Notes: generated from the letters alone by a model not told the origin. A stretch of 64,000 bases of DNA from DATMQA01 sp035566895 (GCA_035566895.1 DATMQA010000120.1:49082-113081); one strand, 5' to 3'. Shown: positions 42,512-51,073, counted from the first letter of the stretch. Made by a program: numbers and translations.

Positions 42512-43381
42512 ATGCTAGAGGACCGTTATTATATGCGCCGGTCGCCGTTTGAAGTACGGCGCTCGGCGGCGCTGATGCTGGTAATCATCAACATCCTCGC
42601 CTTTGTTTTACAGCAGGTGCTCGAATCACGCGTGCCGGACACACTTTACTACGGTGCTTTGAGCCTGGAAGGTCTGAAGCACGGTTACCTCTGGCAACTG
42701 CTTAGTTTCCAGTTCATGCACGCCGGTTGGATGCATTTGCTGGGCAACTGCTTTGTCATTTACGTGTTCGGCCGCGCCACCGAGGAAGCCTTGGGCCGCA
42801 AGGCGTTTTGGACGCTCTATTTTGCCAGCGGCGTCATTGGCGGGATGATCCAGGTGTTGGCCGGCCTGGCGATGCCCGCGGCATTTGGTGGCCCGGTTCT
42901 GGGAGCTTCCGCTGGAGCGTTTGGGTTGACCGCCGCTTTTGCGATGCTTTTTCCGGATCAGACGATCCTGCTGTTCTTCGTCATTCCCTTGCGGGCCAGA
43001 TTCCTTCTGGTCATTGAAGGCGTGGTGGCGGTCCTTGGACTTCTCGGTTTGGTTTCTCCGGGTGTAGCCCACGCCGCGCACCTGGGCGGCATGCTGACGG
43101 GCATGTTTTTTGTCCGCTATGCCATTCATTGGCACTGGGAATGGCCGCAACTGCGCCGCCCTCGACGGGAACCGCCTCGCCGACTGGTCCGCGTCAGTTC
43201 GGGCAGCTCGGCACTGTGGAATCGGAACCGAGAAACCGTTGAGGATTTGCCGCCCGAAGAATTTCTGAGCAAAGAAGTTGATCCTATCCTGGATAAAATC
43301 TCCGCCCAAGGCATCCATAGCCTGACCGAACGCGAGCGTCGCATCCTCGAAGCGGCGCGCCAGAAGATGGGAAAACGCTGA
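42512..43381 (+). CDS. Rhomboid family intramembrane serine protease
   Basis: 289 residues with six predicted helices. Catalytic Ser in VLGASAGAFGL (GxSx) and His in GVAHAAHLGG, plus the conserved HAGWMHLLGN loop histidine and GRATEEALGRKAFW. Cleaves membrane proteins within the bilayer. A soluble C-terminal extension (about 60 residues, with DLPPEEFLSKEVDPILDKIS and SLTERERRILEAARQKM) is typical of the bacterial rhomboids of this phylum. The start ATG at 42512 is chosen because the longer frame upstream lacks family support. Confidence 0.92.
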   Translation: MLEDRYYMRRSPFEVRRSAALMLVIINILAFVLQQVLESRVPDTLYYGALSLEGLKHGYLWQLLSFQFMHAGWMHLLGNCFVIYVFGRATEEALGRKAFWTLYFASGVIGGMIQVLAGLAMPAAFGGPVLGASAGAFGLTAAFAMLFPDQTILLFFVIPLRARFLLVIEGVVAVLGLLGLVSPGVAHAAHLGGMLTGMFFVRYAIHWHWEWPQLRRPRREPPRRLVRVSSGSSALWNRNRETVEDLPPEEFLSKEVDPILDKISAQGIHSLTERERRILEAARQKMGKR

Positions 43382-43536
43382 GTCGTTAAAAAGTCAAATG
43401 GATTTAAAGAGTTAAATGAGGGGGAGCAATTAATACTCCGCCCTGAAACCCTACGTAGCTCAGTTAACCTTTTTAACCCATTTAACCACTGCCTCCATTG
43501 CTCGACATCGTACAGGTGCCTCCGTAAAGTACGGCC

Positions 43537-44850
43537 ATGATTCAACGTTACTCCCGCGCGGCGATGCGGGACATCTGGAGTGAACAGCGCAAGCTCGAAA
43601 TCTGGCTACAAATTGAATTGCTCGCCAGTGAAGCGCTTTGCGCAGCCGGCCTGGTGCCCAAAGCGGACCTTTCCCGGATGAAAGAGCGCGCTGCGTTCAG
43701 CCTGGATCGCTGCAAAGAACTGGAGCGCACCCTCAACCACGATGTCATCGCCTTTACGACGAACGTCGCCGAGAACATCGGCGAGCCGGCCAGCCGCTGG
43801 CTTCATTTCGGCCTGACCAGCAGCGATATCATTGATACCGCCTTCGCCGTTCAGATGGTTCAATCCGCCGACATTTTGCTCGAAGACGTTAAAGCGCTGC
43901 GAAAGGTCATCGCGACCAAAGCCCGAGAACACCAATTCACGCCCATGATTGGCCGCAGCCACGGAATCCATGCCGAACCGACGACCTTCGGGCTGAAACT
44001 GGCGTTGATGTATGATGAGTTTGGCCGGGCATTGCGACGGATCGAGACCGTGCGTGAAACCGTGGCGGTTGGGAAGCTTTCGGGCGCGGTCGGCACGAGC
44101 GCTCATCTCTCGCCCGAAATTGAGGGGGTCGTCTGCCGCAAACTTGGGTTGCGGCCGGCGCCAATTGCGACGCAAGTCATTCAGCGCGACCTGCACGCGG
44201 AGTTCATCAGCACTCTGGCGCTCGTGGGCGCGAGTATCGAGCGCTGGGCAACGGAATTCCGGCACTTGCAACGCACTGAGGTGCTGGAAGCCGAAGAGTT
44301 CTTCGCCCAGGGCCAGAAAGGCTCCAGCGCCATGCCGCACAAGCGCAATCCCATTACCGGCGAGCGGCTCACCGGCCTGGCGCGCGTGCTGCGCGGCAAC
44401 GCCGTCGCTGCGCTGGAAAACGTCGCGCTCTGGCACGAGCGCGATATCAGCCACAGCTCGGTCGAGCGCATCATTTTTCCCGACTCGTGCACACTGCTGG
44501 ATTACATGTTGGTCACGCTGACAAAACTGGTCGAGGGCCTGGTCGTTTATCCCGAGAACATGAAGCGCAACCTCAAGTTTTCGCTGGGCATGTGGAACTC
44601 GCAAACCGTCCTCCTGGCGCTCATCCGCAAAGGGTTGAGCCGCGAGCAGGCCTACGAACTGGTCCAGCGCAACGCGATGCAGACCTGGGCGGTCAAACAC
44701 GCCGGCCGCGACGACGCGGATTTCGTGGAACAACTTAAAAGCGACCCCGAGGTGGCGAAACATTTCAAACCCGGCGAACTAGAGGAGCTCTGCTCGCTCG
44801 ATTTCCATTTCAAGGAAGTTAAGAATCGATTCAAGACACTTGGTTTGTGA
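43537..44850 (+). CDS. purB: Adenylosuccinate lyase
   Basis: 437 residues. Two steps of purine synthesis: SAICAR to AICAR, and adenylosuccinate to AMP, both releasing fumarate. Features are MIQRYSRAAMRDIWSEQ at the N-terminus, FGLTSSDIIDTA, GRSHGIHAEPTTFGLK with the catalytic His, and the fumarase/aspartase superfamily signature GSSAMPHKRNP with the catalytic Ser. Length matches the Bacillus-type enzyme. The upstream 155 bp contain GTTAAA-type repeats but no gene. Confidence 0.96.
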   Translation: MIQRYSRAAMRDIWSEQRKLEIWLQIELLASEALCAAGLVPKADLSRMKERAAFSLDRCKELERTLNHDVIAFTTNVAENIGEPASRWLHFGLTSSDIIDTAFAVQMVQSADILLEDVKALRKVIATKAREHQFTPMIGRSHGIHAEPTTFGLKLALMYDEFGRALRRIETVRETVAVGKLSGAVGTSAHLSPEIEGVVCRKLGLRPAPIATQVIQRDLHAEFISTLALVGASIERWATEFRHLQRTEVLEAEEFFAQGQKGSSAMPHKRNPITGERLTGLARVLRGNAVAALENVALWHERDISHSSVERIIFPDSCTLLDYMLVTLTKLVEGLVVYPENMKRNLKFSLGMWNSQTVLLALIRKGLSREQAYELVQRNAMQTWAVKHAGRDDADFVEQLKSDPEVAKHFKPGELEELCSLDFHFKEVKNRFKTLGL

Positions 44851-44909
44851 GCTCAGGCGCGCAAGAGTTTGACCTTTCTCCTTCTGATAGCTAAGTTGCT
44901 CCTCAATCG

Positions 44910-45293
44910 ATGATTGCAAATACTGTCAGCAAACCGGCAGCAGCGCCAAGCTTCCGCGTCGGGGACGAGCGCCTCATCAAGCTGACGGCCAGCGCCGCTA
45001 CGAAAGTCGGGTCGCTCCTGTCGAAACAGGGCCGTCCCAACGGCGTGCTTCGCGTCGCAGTGATGGGCGGCGGTTGCTCCGGGCTGCAGTACAAGATGGA
45101 CTTGCAGGATGCTCCGGCCAACCGCGACATCCTGGTCGAGACCGCCGGCGTGCGGGTGGTGGTGGACCCCAAGAGCGCGCTCTACGTCACCGGCAGCGAG
45201 CTGGATTATCTGGACACACTGGATGGCGGATTCAAAGTGAAGAATCCCAACGCCGCGACTAGTTGCTCCTGTGGCGAGAGTTTCAGCGCCTAA
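44910..45293 (+). CDS. A-type iron-sulfur carrier (ErpA/IscA/SufA family)
   Basis: 127 residues. Conserved cysteines: VMGGGCSGLQYKM and the C-terminal SCSCGESF, the three-Cys set that binds and delivers a [4Fe-4S] or [2Fe-2S] cluster. The N-terminus is extended by about 25 residues relative to E. coli ErpA (114). The next gene, starting directly after the stop codon, encodes HscB, so this is probably an Isc-type assembly pair; IscS and IscU are not in the window. Confidence 0.93.
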   Translation: MIANTVSKPAAAPSFRVGDERLIKLTASAATKVGSLLSKQGRPNGVLRVAVMGGGCSGLQYKMDLQDAPANRDILVETAGVRVVVDPKSALYVTGSELDYLDTLDGGFKVKNPNAATSCSCGESFSA

Positions 45294-45902
45294 ATGGATT
45301 GTTTCGCTCTCCTGAACGAGCCGCGCCGGCCCTGGCTGGACCCCGATTCACTCAAACGAAAATTTCTCGCCCGCTCCGCCGAAACCCATCCCGACCGGGT
45401 TCACAACGGGAGCGAGAGCGAAAAGCGGGCTGCACAGCAGCGTTACCTCGATCTAAATGGCGCCTACAATTGCCTGCGCGAGCCGAAGGAAAGACTCCAG
45501 CACCTCCTCGAGCTGGAATTGGGCGCCAAACCCCAACAGGTGCAGGACATCCCGCCCGACCTGATGGACCTCTTTATGGGGGTTGGCCAGCTCTGCCGTG
45601 ACACGGATGCGTTCCTCGCCGAAAAATCGACGGTTACTTCAGCTTTGCTCCAGGTCGGGATATTTGAGCGTGGCCAGGAATGGACCGAAAAACTGGTGAC
45701 GCTTCAGCAGCAGATTGCCGGCCGGCAGGAGGCCGCTTTGAGCGAATTGAAGGCTCTGGATGCCGCCTGGGATTGCACGGGTGGACCGGGCGCTGCACGC
45801 CAGGTTGCACTGAAAAGGTTGGAGGAACTCTATCGTCTCTTCAGCTTCTACGGACGCTGGAGTGCGCAGATTCAAGAGCGAATTGTGAGACTTGCGTTAT
45901 AA
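45294..45902 (+). CDS. hscB: Fe-S cluster co-chaperone HscB (DnaJ-like)
   Basis: 202 residues. N-terminal J domain with the HPD motif (AETHPDRVHNGS) and YLDLNGAYNCLREPKERLQHLLELE, followed by the HscB oligomerisation/IscU-binding domain (LMDLFMGVGQL to the C-terminus). HscB delivers IscU to the HscA chaperone and stimulates its ATPase. Length is near that of E. coli HscB (171) with a small extension. The gene starts the base after the A-type carrier stop, indicating an operon. Confidence 0.92.
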   Translation: MDCFALLNEPRRPWLDPDSLKRKFLARSAETHPDRVHNGSESEKRAAQQRYLDLNGAYNCLREPKERLQHLLELELGAKPQQVQDIPPDLMDLFMGVGQLCRDTDAFLAEKSTVTSALLQVGIFERGQEWTEKLVTLQQQIAGRQEAALSELKALDAAWDCTGGPGAARQVALKRLEELYRLFSFYGRWSAQIQERIVRLAL

Positions 45903-45909
45903 GGAGGTG

Positions 45910-46758
45910 ATGAATTCGCTGACAAACCCCGGCTGGCGCGGACTCGCGAGTCCCGTAGCGCAGATTTTCAATCTGCTGTATCGCAGGTTTTCAACCTGCT
46001 GGACGCACAAATGCACGAAGTCACTTGTTTTAAGGAGAACCTCCCCGCTCGGACCTCTGCCGATTAAAAATCGGCGATACAGCAGATTGAAAATCTGCGC
46101 TACGCTATGCTGCCTCCTGCGGCTCACAGCGCAGGGCGGAGAATCCTGGCAAAGCGCCCTGGCGGAGATGCCCCTAGGCGCGAAGGTGACGCAGTTGAAC
46201 CGAACGAACTGCGTCGAACTTATGTTGCGCGCCTTCCAATCCAACCAGGTCGTCAAAGCGCTGGTCTTCATGCCAGGTGCCACCGATGAGTTTTACATGT
46301 TCCGCCGCGCCCAGGCCAGCCTGACCAATGACTCCCCGTCGCTACTCAATGCGGTGAGTGCTCTCACCAACCAAACCTTGCTTCGTGCGACGTTCCACGC
46401 GCCGCTGCTCTTGTTGCACACAGAGGAAGACGCACTGGAACCCCCGATAACCATCGAGCATCCGCCGACGGCGGAGCGGCTCAAACAAACACGGTTCGTC
46501 CCGCACGCGTTCTTCAATGATCGCGATTGGGACGTCCTCCAACTCGCACTCAAATGGCCGCTCAAGCTCGACCTTCGTCCCTGGCGCAACAGCCGGGATT
46601 CGTGGCACTTCTACCGGCACAGTTTTGCCGGATGGAATCTAAGCGGCTGGGAAGCATTGGAAGGCGTTGCCCTGGCCGGCAAATCCGGTTTTATCGTGAG
46701 GAAGAACCAGGTGGTCTTCGAGCCTGACCGGCGCTTTGGGACGCGCGCCAAACCTTAA
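45910..46758 (+). CDS. Hypothetical protein with N-terminus replaced by a palindromic element
   Basis: 282 residues from ATG 45910; an AGGAGG at 45902-45907 is too close (2 nt) to serve this start well, and an ATG at 45892 is also in frame. Residues 15-65 come from the 151-bp element at 45954-46104, not from a recognisable domain. What follows, CATLCCLLRLTAQGGESW, looks like the end of a signal peptide, so the ancestral start and leader were probably lost or displaced by the insertion. The rest (LGAKVTQLNRTNCVELMLRAF ... RKNQVVFEPDRRF) has no family I recognise. Whether the gene is still expressed as an exported protein is doubtful. Confidence 0.55.
   Translation: MNSLTNPGWRGLASPVAQIFNLLYRRFSTCWTHKCTKSLVLRRTSPLGPLPIKNRRYSRLKICATLCCLLRLTAQGGESWQSALAEMPLGAKVTQLNRTNCVELMLRAFQSNQVVKALVFMPGATDEFYMFRRAQASLTNDSPSLLNAVSALTNQTLLRATFHAPLLLLHTEEDALEPPITIEHPPTAERLKQTRFVPHAFFNDRDWDVLQLALKWPLKLDLRPWRNSRDSWHFYRHSFAGWNLSGWEALEGVALAGKSGFIVRKNQVVFEPDRRFGTRAKP
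45954..46104. repeat. Composite palindromic miniature element (151 bp)
   Basis: Perfect 31-bp inverted ends (45954-45984 and 46074-46104) starting CGTAGCGCAG. Each end contains a 17-nt hairpin (GCAGATT-TTC-AATCTGC); inside lie two further 17-nt hairpins, GCAGGTT-TTC-AACCTGC at 45983-45999 and GCCGATT-AAA-AATCGGC at 46059-46075. Hairpins are joined by TGTATC or its complement. No coding capacity of its own. Confidence 0.88.
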
Positions 46759-46772
46759 ACCCGCACCGAGGC

Positions 46773-48074
46773 TTACTTTTGCGACGCCTTCAGCGCCTGG
46801 TCGATGTCTGCCTTGATGTCTGCAACATCCTCCAAGCCGATCGACAGCCGCACGTAATCCGGCGTGACACCCGTATCGGCCTGCTCTTGGGCGCTCAACT
46901 GCTGATGAGTCGTTGAGGCCGGATGAATCACCAGGCTCTTGGCATCGCCAATGTTCGCCAGGTGCGACAGCAGCTTGGCCGAATTGATGAATTTCTTCCC
47001 TGCCTCGAGCCCGCCTTCGATGCCGAACCCGACGATGCTGCCAAAGCCTTTCGTCAGATACCTGGCGGCCATGTCGTGGTTGGGATCGTCCGGCAAGCCG
47101 GGATAGGTGACCCAAGTGACCAGCTTATGCTTCTTGAGAAAACGGGCGACTTCGAGCGCATTTTCCGAATGTTGGCGCTGGCGGAGCGGAAGGGTCTCCA
47201 GCCCTTGCAGGAAGAGGAACGCGTTGAAGGGGCTCATCGACGCGCCCAGATCGCGCAACAACTGCACGCGAGCCTTGATGATGAACGCAACGTTGCCCAG
47301 GCCGGGGAAGTTGCCGAACACATCCCAAACCTTCAGCCCGTGATAGCCAGGGTCGGGTTCGGTGAACTCCGGGAACTTGCCATTGTTCCATTTGAACTTG
47401 CCGGAATCGACGAGCACGCCGCCGATCGAGGTGCCGTGTCCACCGATGTACTTGGTCGCCGACGCCACGATTATGTCCACGCCGTAATCGATGGGGCGAA
47501 CCAAACCGATGCCAATGGTGTTATCGACCACCAGCGGCACACCGGCGTCATGGGCAATTTTGGCAAGGGCCGCGAAATCCGGCACGTCGAGCTTGGGATT
47601 GCCGACCGTCTCGGCGAACAGGGCGCGGGTTTTTGGAGTAATGGCTTTGCGAAAGGCCTCCGGCTTGCGCGAATCGACGAATTTGACCGTGCGGCCCAAT
47701 TTCGGCAGCGTGTAATGGAAAAGCTGGTAGGTGCCACCATAGAGATTGTTGGCCGACACAATCTCATCCCCAACTCGGGTGATGTTGAGCAGAGAAAAAG
47801 TGGTGGCCGCCTGTCCGGAAGCAAGGGCCAGCGCCCCGGTTCCGCCTTCGATGGCCGCGATGCGCTGCTCGAAGACATCGGTAGTCGGGTTCATGATCCG
47901 GGTATAGATGTTCCCGAATTCCTTGAGAGCAAACAGGTTGGCCGCGTGCTCGGTGTCTTTGAAAACGAAGGACGTAGTTTGGTAAATCGGCACGGCGCGC
48001 GCGCCGGTGGCCGGGTCGGGAACTTGGCCGGCATGAAGCGCAAGCGTGCTCAGGTTCTTGGATGAATCGCTCAT
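46773..48074 (-). CDS. metY: O-acetylhomoserine sulfhydrylase (MetY-type)
   Basis: 433 residues, PLP enzyme of the Cys/Met metabolism family. Makes homocysteine from O-acetylhomoserine and sulfide. Motifs are LHAGQVPDPATGARAVPIYQTTSF, YTRIMNPTTDVFEQRIAAIEGG, VDNTIGIGLVRPIDYG, and the PLP lysine in IVASATKYIGGHGTSIGG. The length (about 430 rather than about 390) separates it from MetB/MetC. Divergent from a small secreted-protein gene with a 115-bp intergenic region, where TTGACC near 48177 on the minus strand may be a promoter element. No S-adenosylmethionine riboswitch was recognised there. Confidence 0.94.
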   Translation of the reverse strand: MSDSSKNLSTLALHAGQVPDPATGARAVPIYQTTSFVFKDTEHAANLFALKEFGNIYTRIMNPTTDVFEQRIAAIEGGTGALALASGQAATTFSLLNITRVGDEIVSANNLYGGTYQLFHYTLPKLGRTVKFVDSRKPEAFRKAITPKTRALFAETVGNPKLDVPDFAALAKIAHDAGVPLVVDNTIGIGLVRPIDYGVDIIVASATKYIGGHGTSIGGVLVDSGKFKWNNGKFPEFTEPDPGYHGLKVWDVFGNFPGLGNVAFIIKARVQLLRDLGASMSPFNAFLFLQGLETLPLRQRQHSENALEVARFLKKHKLVTWVTYPGLPDDPNHDMAARYLTKGFGSIVGFGIEGGLEAGKKFINSAKLLSHLANIGDAKSLVIHPASTTHQQLSAQEQADTGVTPDYVRLSIGLEDVADIKADIDQALKASQK

Positions 48075-48189
48075 AGGCGGGAAAGAATGCGGGTTTCTGC
48101 CGGAATATCAAGCTGGCAGAAGAAGCGTGATCGTTGCAAAAAAACACTACCGCAACCCGTCCAAATGAGTTAGGGTCAAGCACAAGCTT

Positions 48190-48645
48190 ATGAAAAGGTT
48201 CGCCGGCCGACTATTGTCATTCTTGTTATTAGCCACGTGGGCAGTGACGTTAAACGCCCAAAACTACTCCATTGACTGGTTCACCATTGACGGCGGAGGC
48301 GGAACCAGCACGGGCGGGGTTTACGCCGTCAGCGGCACTATCGGGCAGCCCGATGCCGACGTGATGAGCGGGGGCAACTACACGCTCACGGGCGGGTTCT
48401 GGAGCATTATCGCGGCGATCCAAACATCTGGCGCACCGCTGCTGCGCGTCCAATTAACTGCGACCAATACTGTGTTGGTGGCCTGGCCGGCGCCTTCGAC
48501 GGGTTTTTCACTGCAGCAGAACGGTGTCCTCGGGACGACCAATTGGTTGGGGGTAACGAATGCGACGGTGGTGGTCGGCGGGGAGAATCAGGTCATCATT
48601 TCGCCGCCAACAGGGAACACGTATTACCGGCTGAAATCTCCGTAA
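48190..48645 (+). CDS. Small secreted hypothetical protein
   Basis: 151 residues. Signal peptide (FAGRLLSFLLLATWAVTLNAQ) then IDWFTIDGGGGTSTGGVYAVSGTIGQPDA, a motif frequent at the start of secreted Verrucomicrobia proteins, and a C-terminal Ig-like part (LTATNTVLVAWPAPSTGFSLQQ ... YYRLKSP) similar to the last 60 residues of the protein at 54768-56690. Probably a cell-surface or matrix protein; no catalytic motif. Ends 75 bp before the convergent DUF1080 gene. Confidence 0.75.
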   Translation: MKRFAGRLLSFLLLATWAVTLNAQNYSIDWFTIDGGGGTSTGGVYAVSGTIGQPDADVMSGGNYTLTGGFWSIIAAIQTSGAPLLRVQLTATNTVLVAWPAPSTGFSLQQNGVLGTTNWLGVTNATVVVGGENQVIISPPTGNTYYRLKSP

Positions 48646-48719
48646 GTGATGCAGCAGCGAGTAGTGCACCGCAGTGGCGTACCGCCGCAAGTCCAACACT
48701 TCATGACCGGTTCCCCGGC

Positions 48720-50813
48720 TTACGTGCTGGGCTTGATCGGCAGCACCTTGATATTGCGGAAAGAGACCTGCCCGTGGTCGCCCTGCAAGGCAATGTAACC
48801 GCGGTTGGATTTCGCGAAGTGTGGCATGCTCCTGAATTTGCTTTTTGCGACGCGGTCGTTGAAATCGTCGCTGCCCAAAACGTATTCGAAATACTTCACC
48901 CCATTGATTTCGTGGACGCAGTTCTGAGGCGAAATCAACAGACGCACGTGATTCCATTCGCCAACGGGCTTGGTGGCATCGAGCGGTTTGTCGGTTTTGG
49001 GATCAATGGGAGGCTGGTACAGGGCGTATAACCAGCCGCAGCGAACCTGGTCCTTAGCTGCGACGTTGTCTTCAAGCTGGAATTCCGGACCGGTGGCCCA
49101 GACCGCGTTGCCTTCATCGGTGACGTGGAACATGATGCCGCTGTTGCCGGCCTCCGAGATGTTGTAATCGAGTTGGAGCTCGAACCAATCGAACTGCTCG
49201 GAAGTGACGATGTCGCCGGCATTTTTGGGATCGACGCAGACCAGAGCGCCGTCCTTGATTTGCCAGCCGGGACGAACACCCTCGCGCTTGAAGTTGTGCC
49301 ACCCAGTGAAATCCTTCCCGTTGAAAAGGAGCTTCCAACCGGCGGCTCTTTCTGCCTCGGTGAGGGCATTGATGGGCGATTCGGCAGTCGTGATGGTTTG
49401 GGTGGCGGCGATTTGCTCCGCAGGTGTGGCACGGGCCGCAGCGACTTGCTTCTCGGTCGTGCTCTTCCATTCATCAGCCAGTTCGGCCAGCGTTTTGCCA
49501 GTGGCGGTCTTCCAAATTTCTTCGTTGTACGTGTGCTGGCGGCAGGCCGCATTCAGTTTTTTGATTAGGCCTTGGTCATATGTCTCTACCACATAATTCA
49601 GGAAATTGGCGCTGACGCGATAGCCGATGTCGTATTGAAGAGAAAGGTTTCGCCGCGCTTTCATCCACGTGACATCGGCTCCGTGGGTCTGGGGCTCATA
49701 TTTGAACCAGCGAATATAATCGGGAATGCCTTCCGTCAGGAATCCAGGAGTGCGGACACGCGGCGCATCGGGGCTGGAACGCCTGCCCCAGCCATACTGT
49801 TGAACCACGTGCACCTCTTCGTGAAGCAAAGCCCCGATGGCTTCCCCCTTGAGTTCCCGCTTCAGCCAATCCGAGTTGGCCGTCACGCGAGTGCCACCCG
49901 TGGCGGCAACTCCGCGTCCGGGGCGGATCACAACACTGAATTTTTTGGGCGGCTCATAGTCTTCGCTGGGCAGCATCGCGACAATTTTCGGATACCAATC
50001 CGCCAAGACCGGGGCCAGTTTTGTCTCGGCCCATTCCTTGAGGTCGGGCGCCCCGGAGGTGTCGATAGTGATCTCGCAATAACCGTCTGGTGAATGGGTG
50101 ACGAAAGCGTCTGCCGCCGGCTCCGCGTCGGCGTCGGCCGTCGTGCTGTCCTGGCCGACTACATCAATCTCGCTGTAAAAAGTATTCCCAAACGCGTCGG
50201 AATCTTCCGTGCGCGCTATGTCGAATAACAAATAACGGTATTTCCCGACGGACCCTTCGGAATTGGAGATGCTCACGCCGTATTGGCCGCCGCCTTCGCC
50301 GTCCTTCGGGCGCGTATCCACGCTGGCGATGAGTTTCCAACCGCACTTAAGCGGGTCGGTTTCTTTCTTGGGTTGAGCGTTGAAACCCTCGGCCTTGCCG
50401 TCGCTGCCGTAAACTTTATACAACTGCGGCCCGCGTGTGTTCGGGTGCCAGGAATAGGTATTGATCTGCTTGATCTCGATCCCCTTCGCGAGATCGACCA
50501 CCAGTCTGCCCCCTTCCGTGCCGGCATTGAAAAAGAAATTCTCGGCCGGCTGGTCCTCTTCGGTGGGGACTTTGCCGTCGTGGAGCTTGTCCAGGTCGCC
50601 GCCATTGTCGTCTCGCTCGCCATCGACAATGGTGAAAGTGGCTTTGGTCGCCGCGTCAGTCGCCGAGGGGGCAGGGACGGTTTTGAACTTGAACGCGGCG
50701 GTCGCGTGCTCGTTGTCATTGTGGTCAATAACGGGTTTGATTTCGGCCAGCGCGACCGCGCCGGACAGCAGCAGAAGGGAGGCTCCCAGAGACAGAAGGT
50801 TCATTGTTTTCAT
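48720..50813 (-). CDS. Secreted fusion: discoidin-like, basic secretory protein peptidase and DUF1080
   Basis: 697 residues with a signal peptide (MNLLSLGASLLLLSGAVALAE). Three parts: a region resembling galactose-binding/F5-8 type folds (about 25-220, RLVVDLAKGIEIKQINTYSWHP), a basic-secretory-protein (BSP) zinc-peptidase domain (about 245-465) with the metal site LLHEEVHVVQQYGWG, and a DUF1080 (3-keto-disaccharide hydrolase-like) concanavalin fold (about 495-690) with WKLLFNGKDFTGWHNF and GNSGIMFHV. Likely acts on extracellular carbohydrate or glycoprotein; the order of domains suggests binding plus hydrolysis. Enzymatic activity is inferred. Confidence 0.85.
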   Translation of the reverse strand: MKTMNLLSLGASLLLLSGAVALAEIKPVIDHNDNEHATAAFKFKTVPAPSATDAATKATFTIVDGERDDNGGDLDKLHDGKVPTEEDQPAENFFFNAGTEGGRLVVDLAKGIEIKQINTYSWHPNTRGPQLYKVYGSDGKAEGFNAQPKKETDPLKCGWKLIASVDTRPKDGEGGGQYGVSISNSEGSVGKYRYLLFDIARTEDSDAFGNTFYSEIDVVGQDSTTADADAEPAADAFVTHSPDGYCEITIDTSGAPDLKEWAETKLAPVLADWYPKIVAMLPSEDYEPPKKFSVVIRPGRGVAATGGTRVTANSDWLKRELKGEAIGALLHEEVHVVQQYGWGRRSSPDAPRVRTPGFLTEGIPDYIRWFKYEPQTHGADVTWMKARRNLSLQYDIGYRVSANFLNYVVETYDQGLIKKLNAACRQHTYNEEIWKTATGKTLAELADEWKSTTEKQVAAARATPAEQIAATQTITTAESPINALTEAERAAGWKLLFNGKDFTGWHNFKREGVRPGWQIKDGALVCVDPKNAGDIVTSEQFDWFELQLDYNISEAGNSGIMFHVTDEGNAVWATGPEFQLEDNVAAKDQVRCGWLYALYQPPIDPKTDKPLDATKPVGEWNHVRLLISPQNCVHEINGVKYFEYVLGSDDFNDRVAKSKFRSMPHFAKSNRGYIALQGDHGQVSFRNIKVLPIKPST

Positions 50814-50895
50814 GTAATTCTTCGCGGTAAAACGGACGCGGCGAATCCTACTGTGAAGCGGTTCATGCTAAAAGAGCAAAATGGCTGGTGTGAAA

Positions 50896-50918
50896 GGCTC
50901 TTGTGAGCCCCTTTTTTT
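50896..50918 (+). terminator. Orphan intrinsic terminator on the plus strand
   Basis: GGCTC and GAGCC form a 5-bp stem with loop TTGT, followed by CC and seven T. It lies 83 bp upstream of the DUF1080 gene start and faces the plus strand, where no gene precedes it; a 13-codon frame (MLKEQNGWCERLL) ends inside it. It may end an unannotated small RNA. Confidence 0.5.
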
Positions 50919-50926
50919 CGGAAACC

Positions 50927-50952
50927 ACGAATGGACACGAATGGACACGAAC
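50927..50952. repeat. 10-bp tandem array, unit ACGAATGGAC
   Basis: Two and a half copies of a 10-bp unit in the 257-bp gap between the DUF1080 and DUF6600-type genes. Third 10-bp-period array in the window. Confidence 0.85.
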
Positions 50953-51048
50953 TGCCTGGATAAGAAGGCGACGTTACCCAAACCGGAAAGCGCTCAGGCG
51001 CTCATTCTGAGTGCTGCTGAAGCAAAGGTCCGCTAAGGTATATCCTCG

Positions 51049-51073
51049 TGAGACGCGCAGCCGCGTGTTCTCA
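51049..51073 (-). terminator. Stem-loop at the end of the DUF6600-type gene
   Basis: TGAG and CTCA with ACGCG/CGCGT form a strong stem with a GCTG loop, overlapping the stop codon region on the minus strand. There is no T tract; it may act as an mRNA stabiliser or a factor-dependent terminator. Confidence 0.35.

Noticed and set aside
43452..43470. GTAGCTCAGTT resembling a tRNA D-arm
   Set aside because: No acceptor stem, anticodon arm or T-arm can be built around it; it lies among GTTAAA-type repeats.
48075..48189. S-adenosylmethionine riboswitch ahead of metY
   Set aside because: Only one short hairpin (TCTGCC/GGCAGA) is visible; none of the known SAM riboswitch cores could be matched.
50869..50910. 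MLKEQNGWCERLL followed by a terminator as a second attenuator
   Set aside because: No plus-strand biosynthetic gene follows; composition is not biased to one amino acid.
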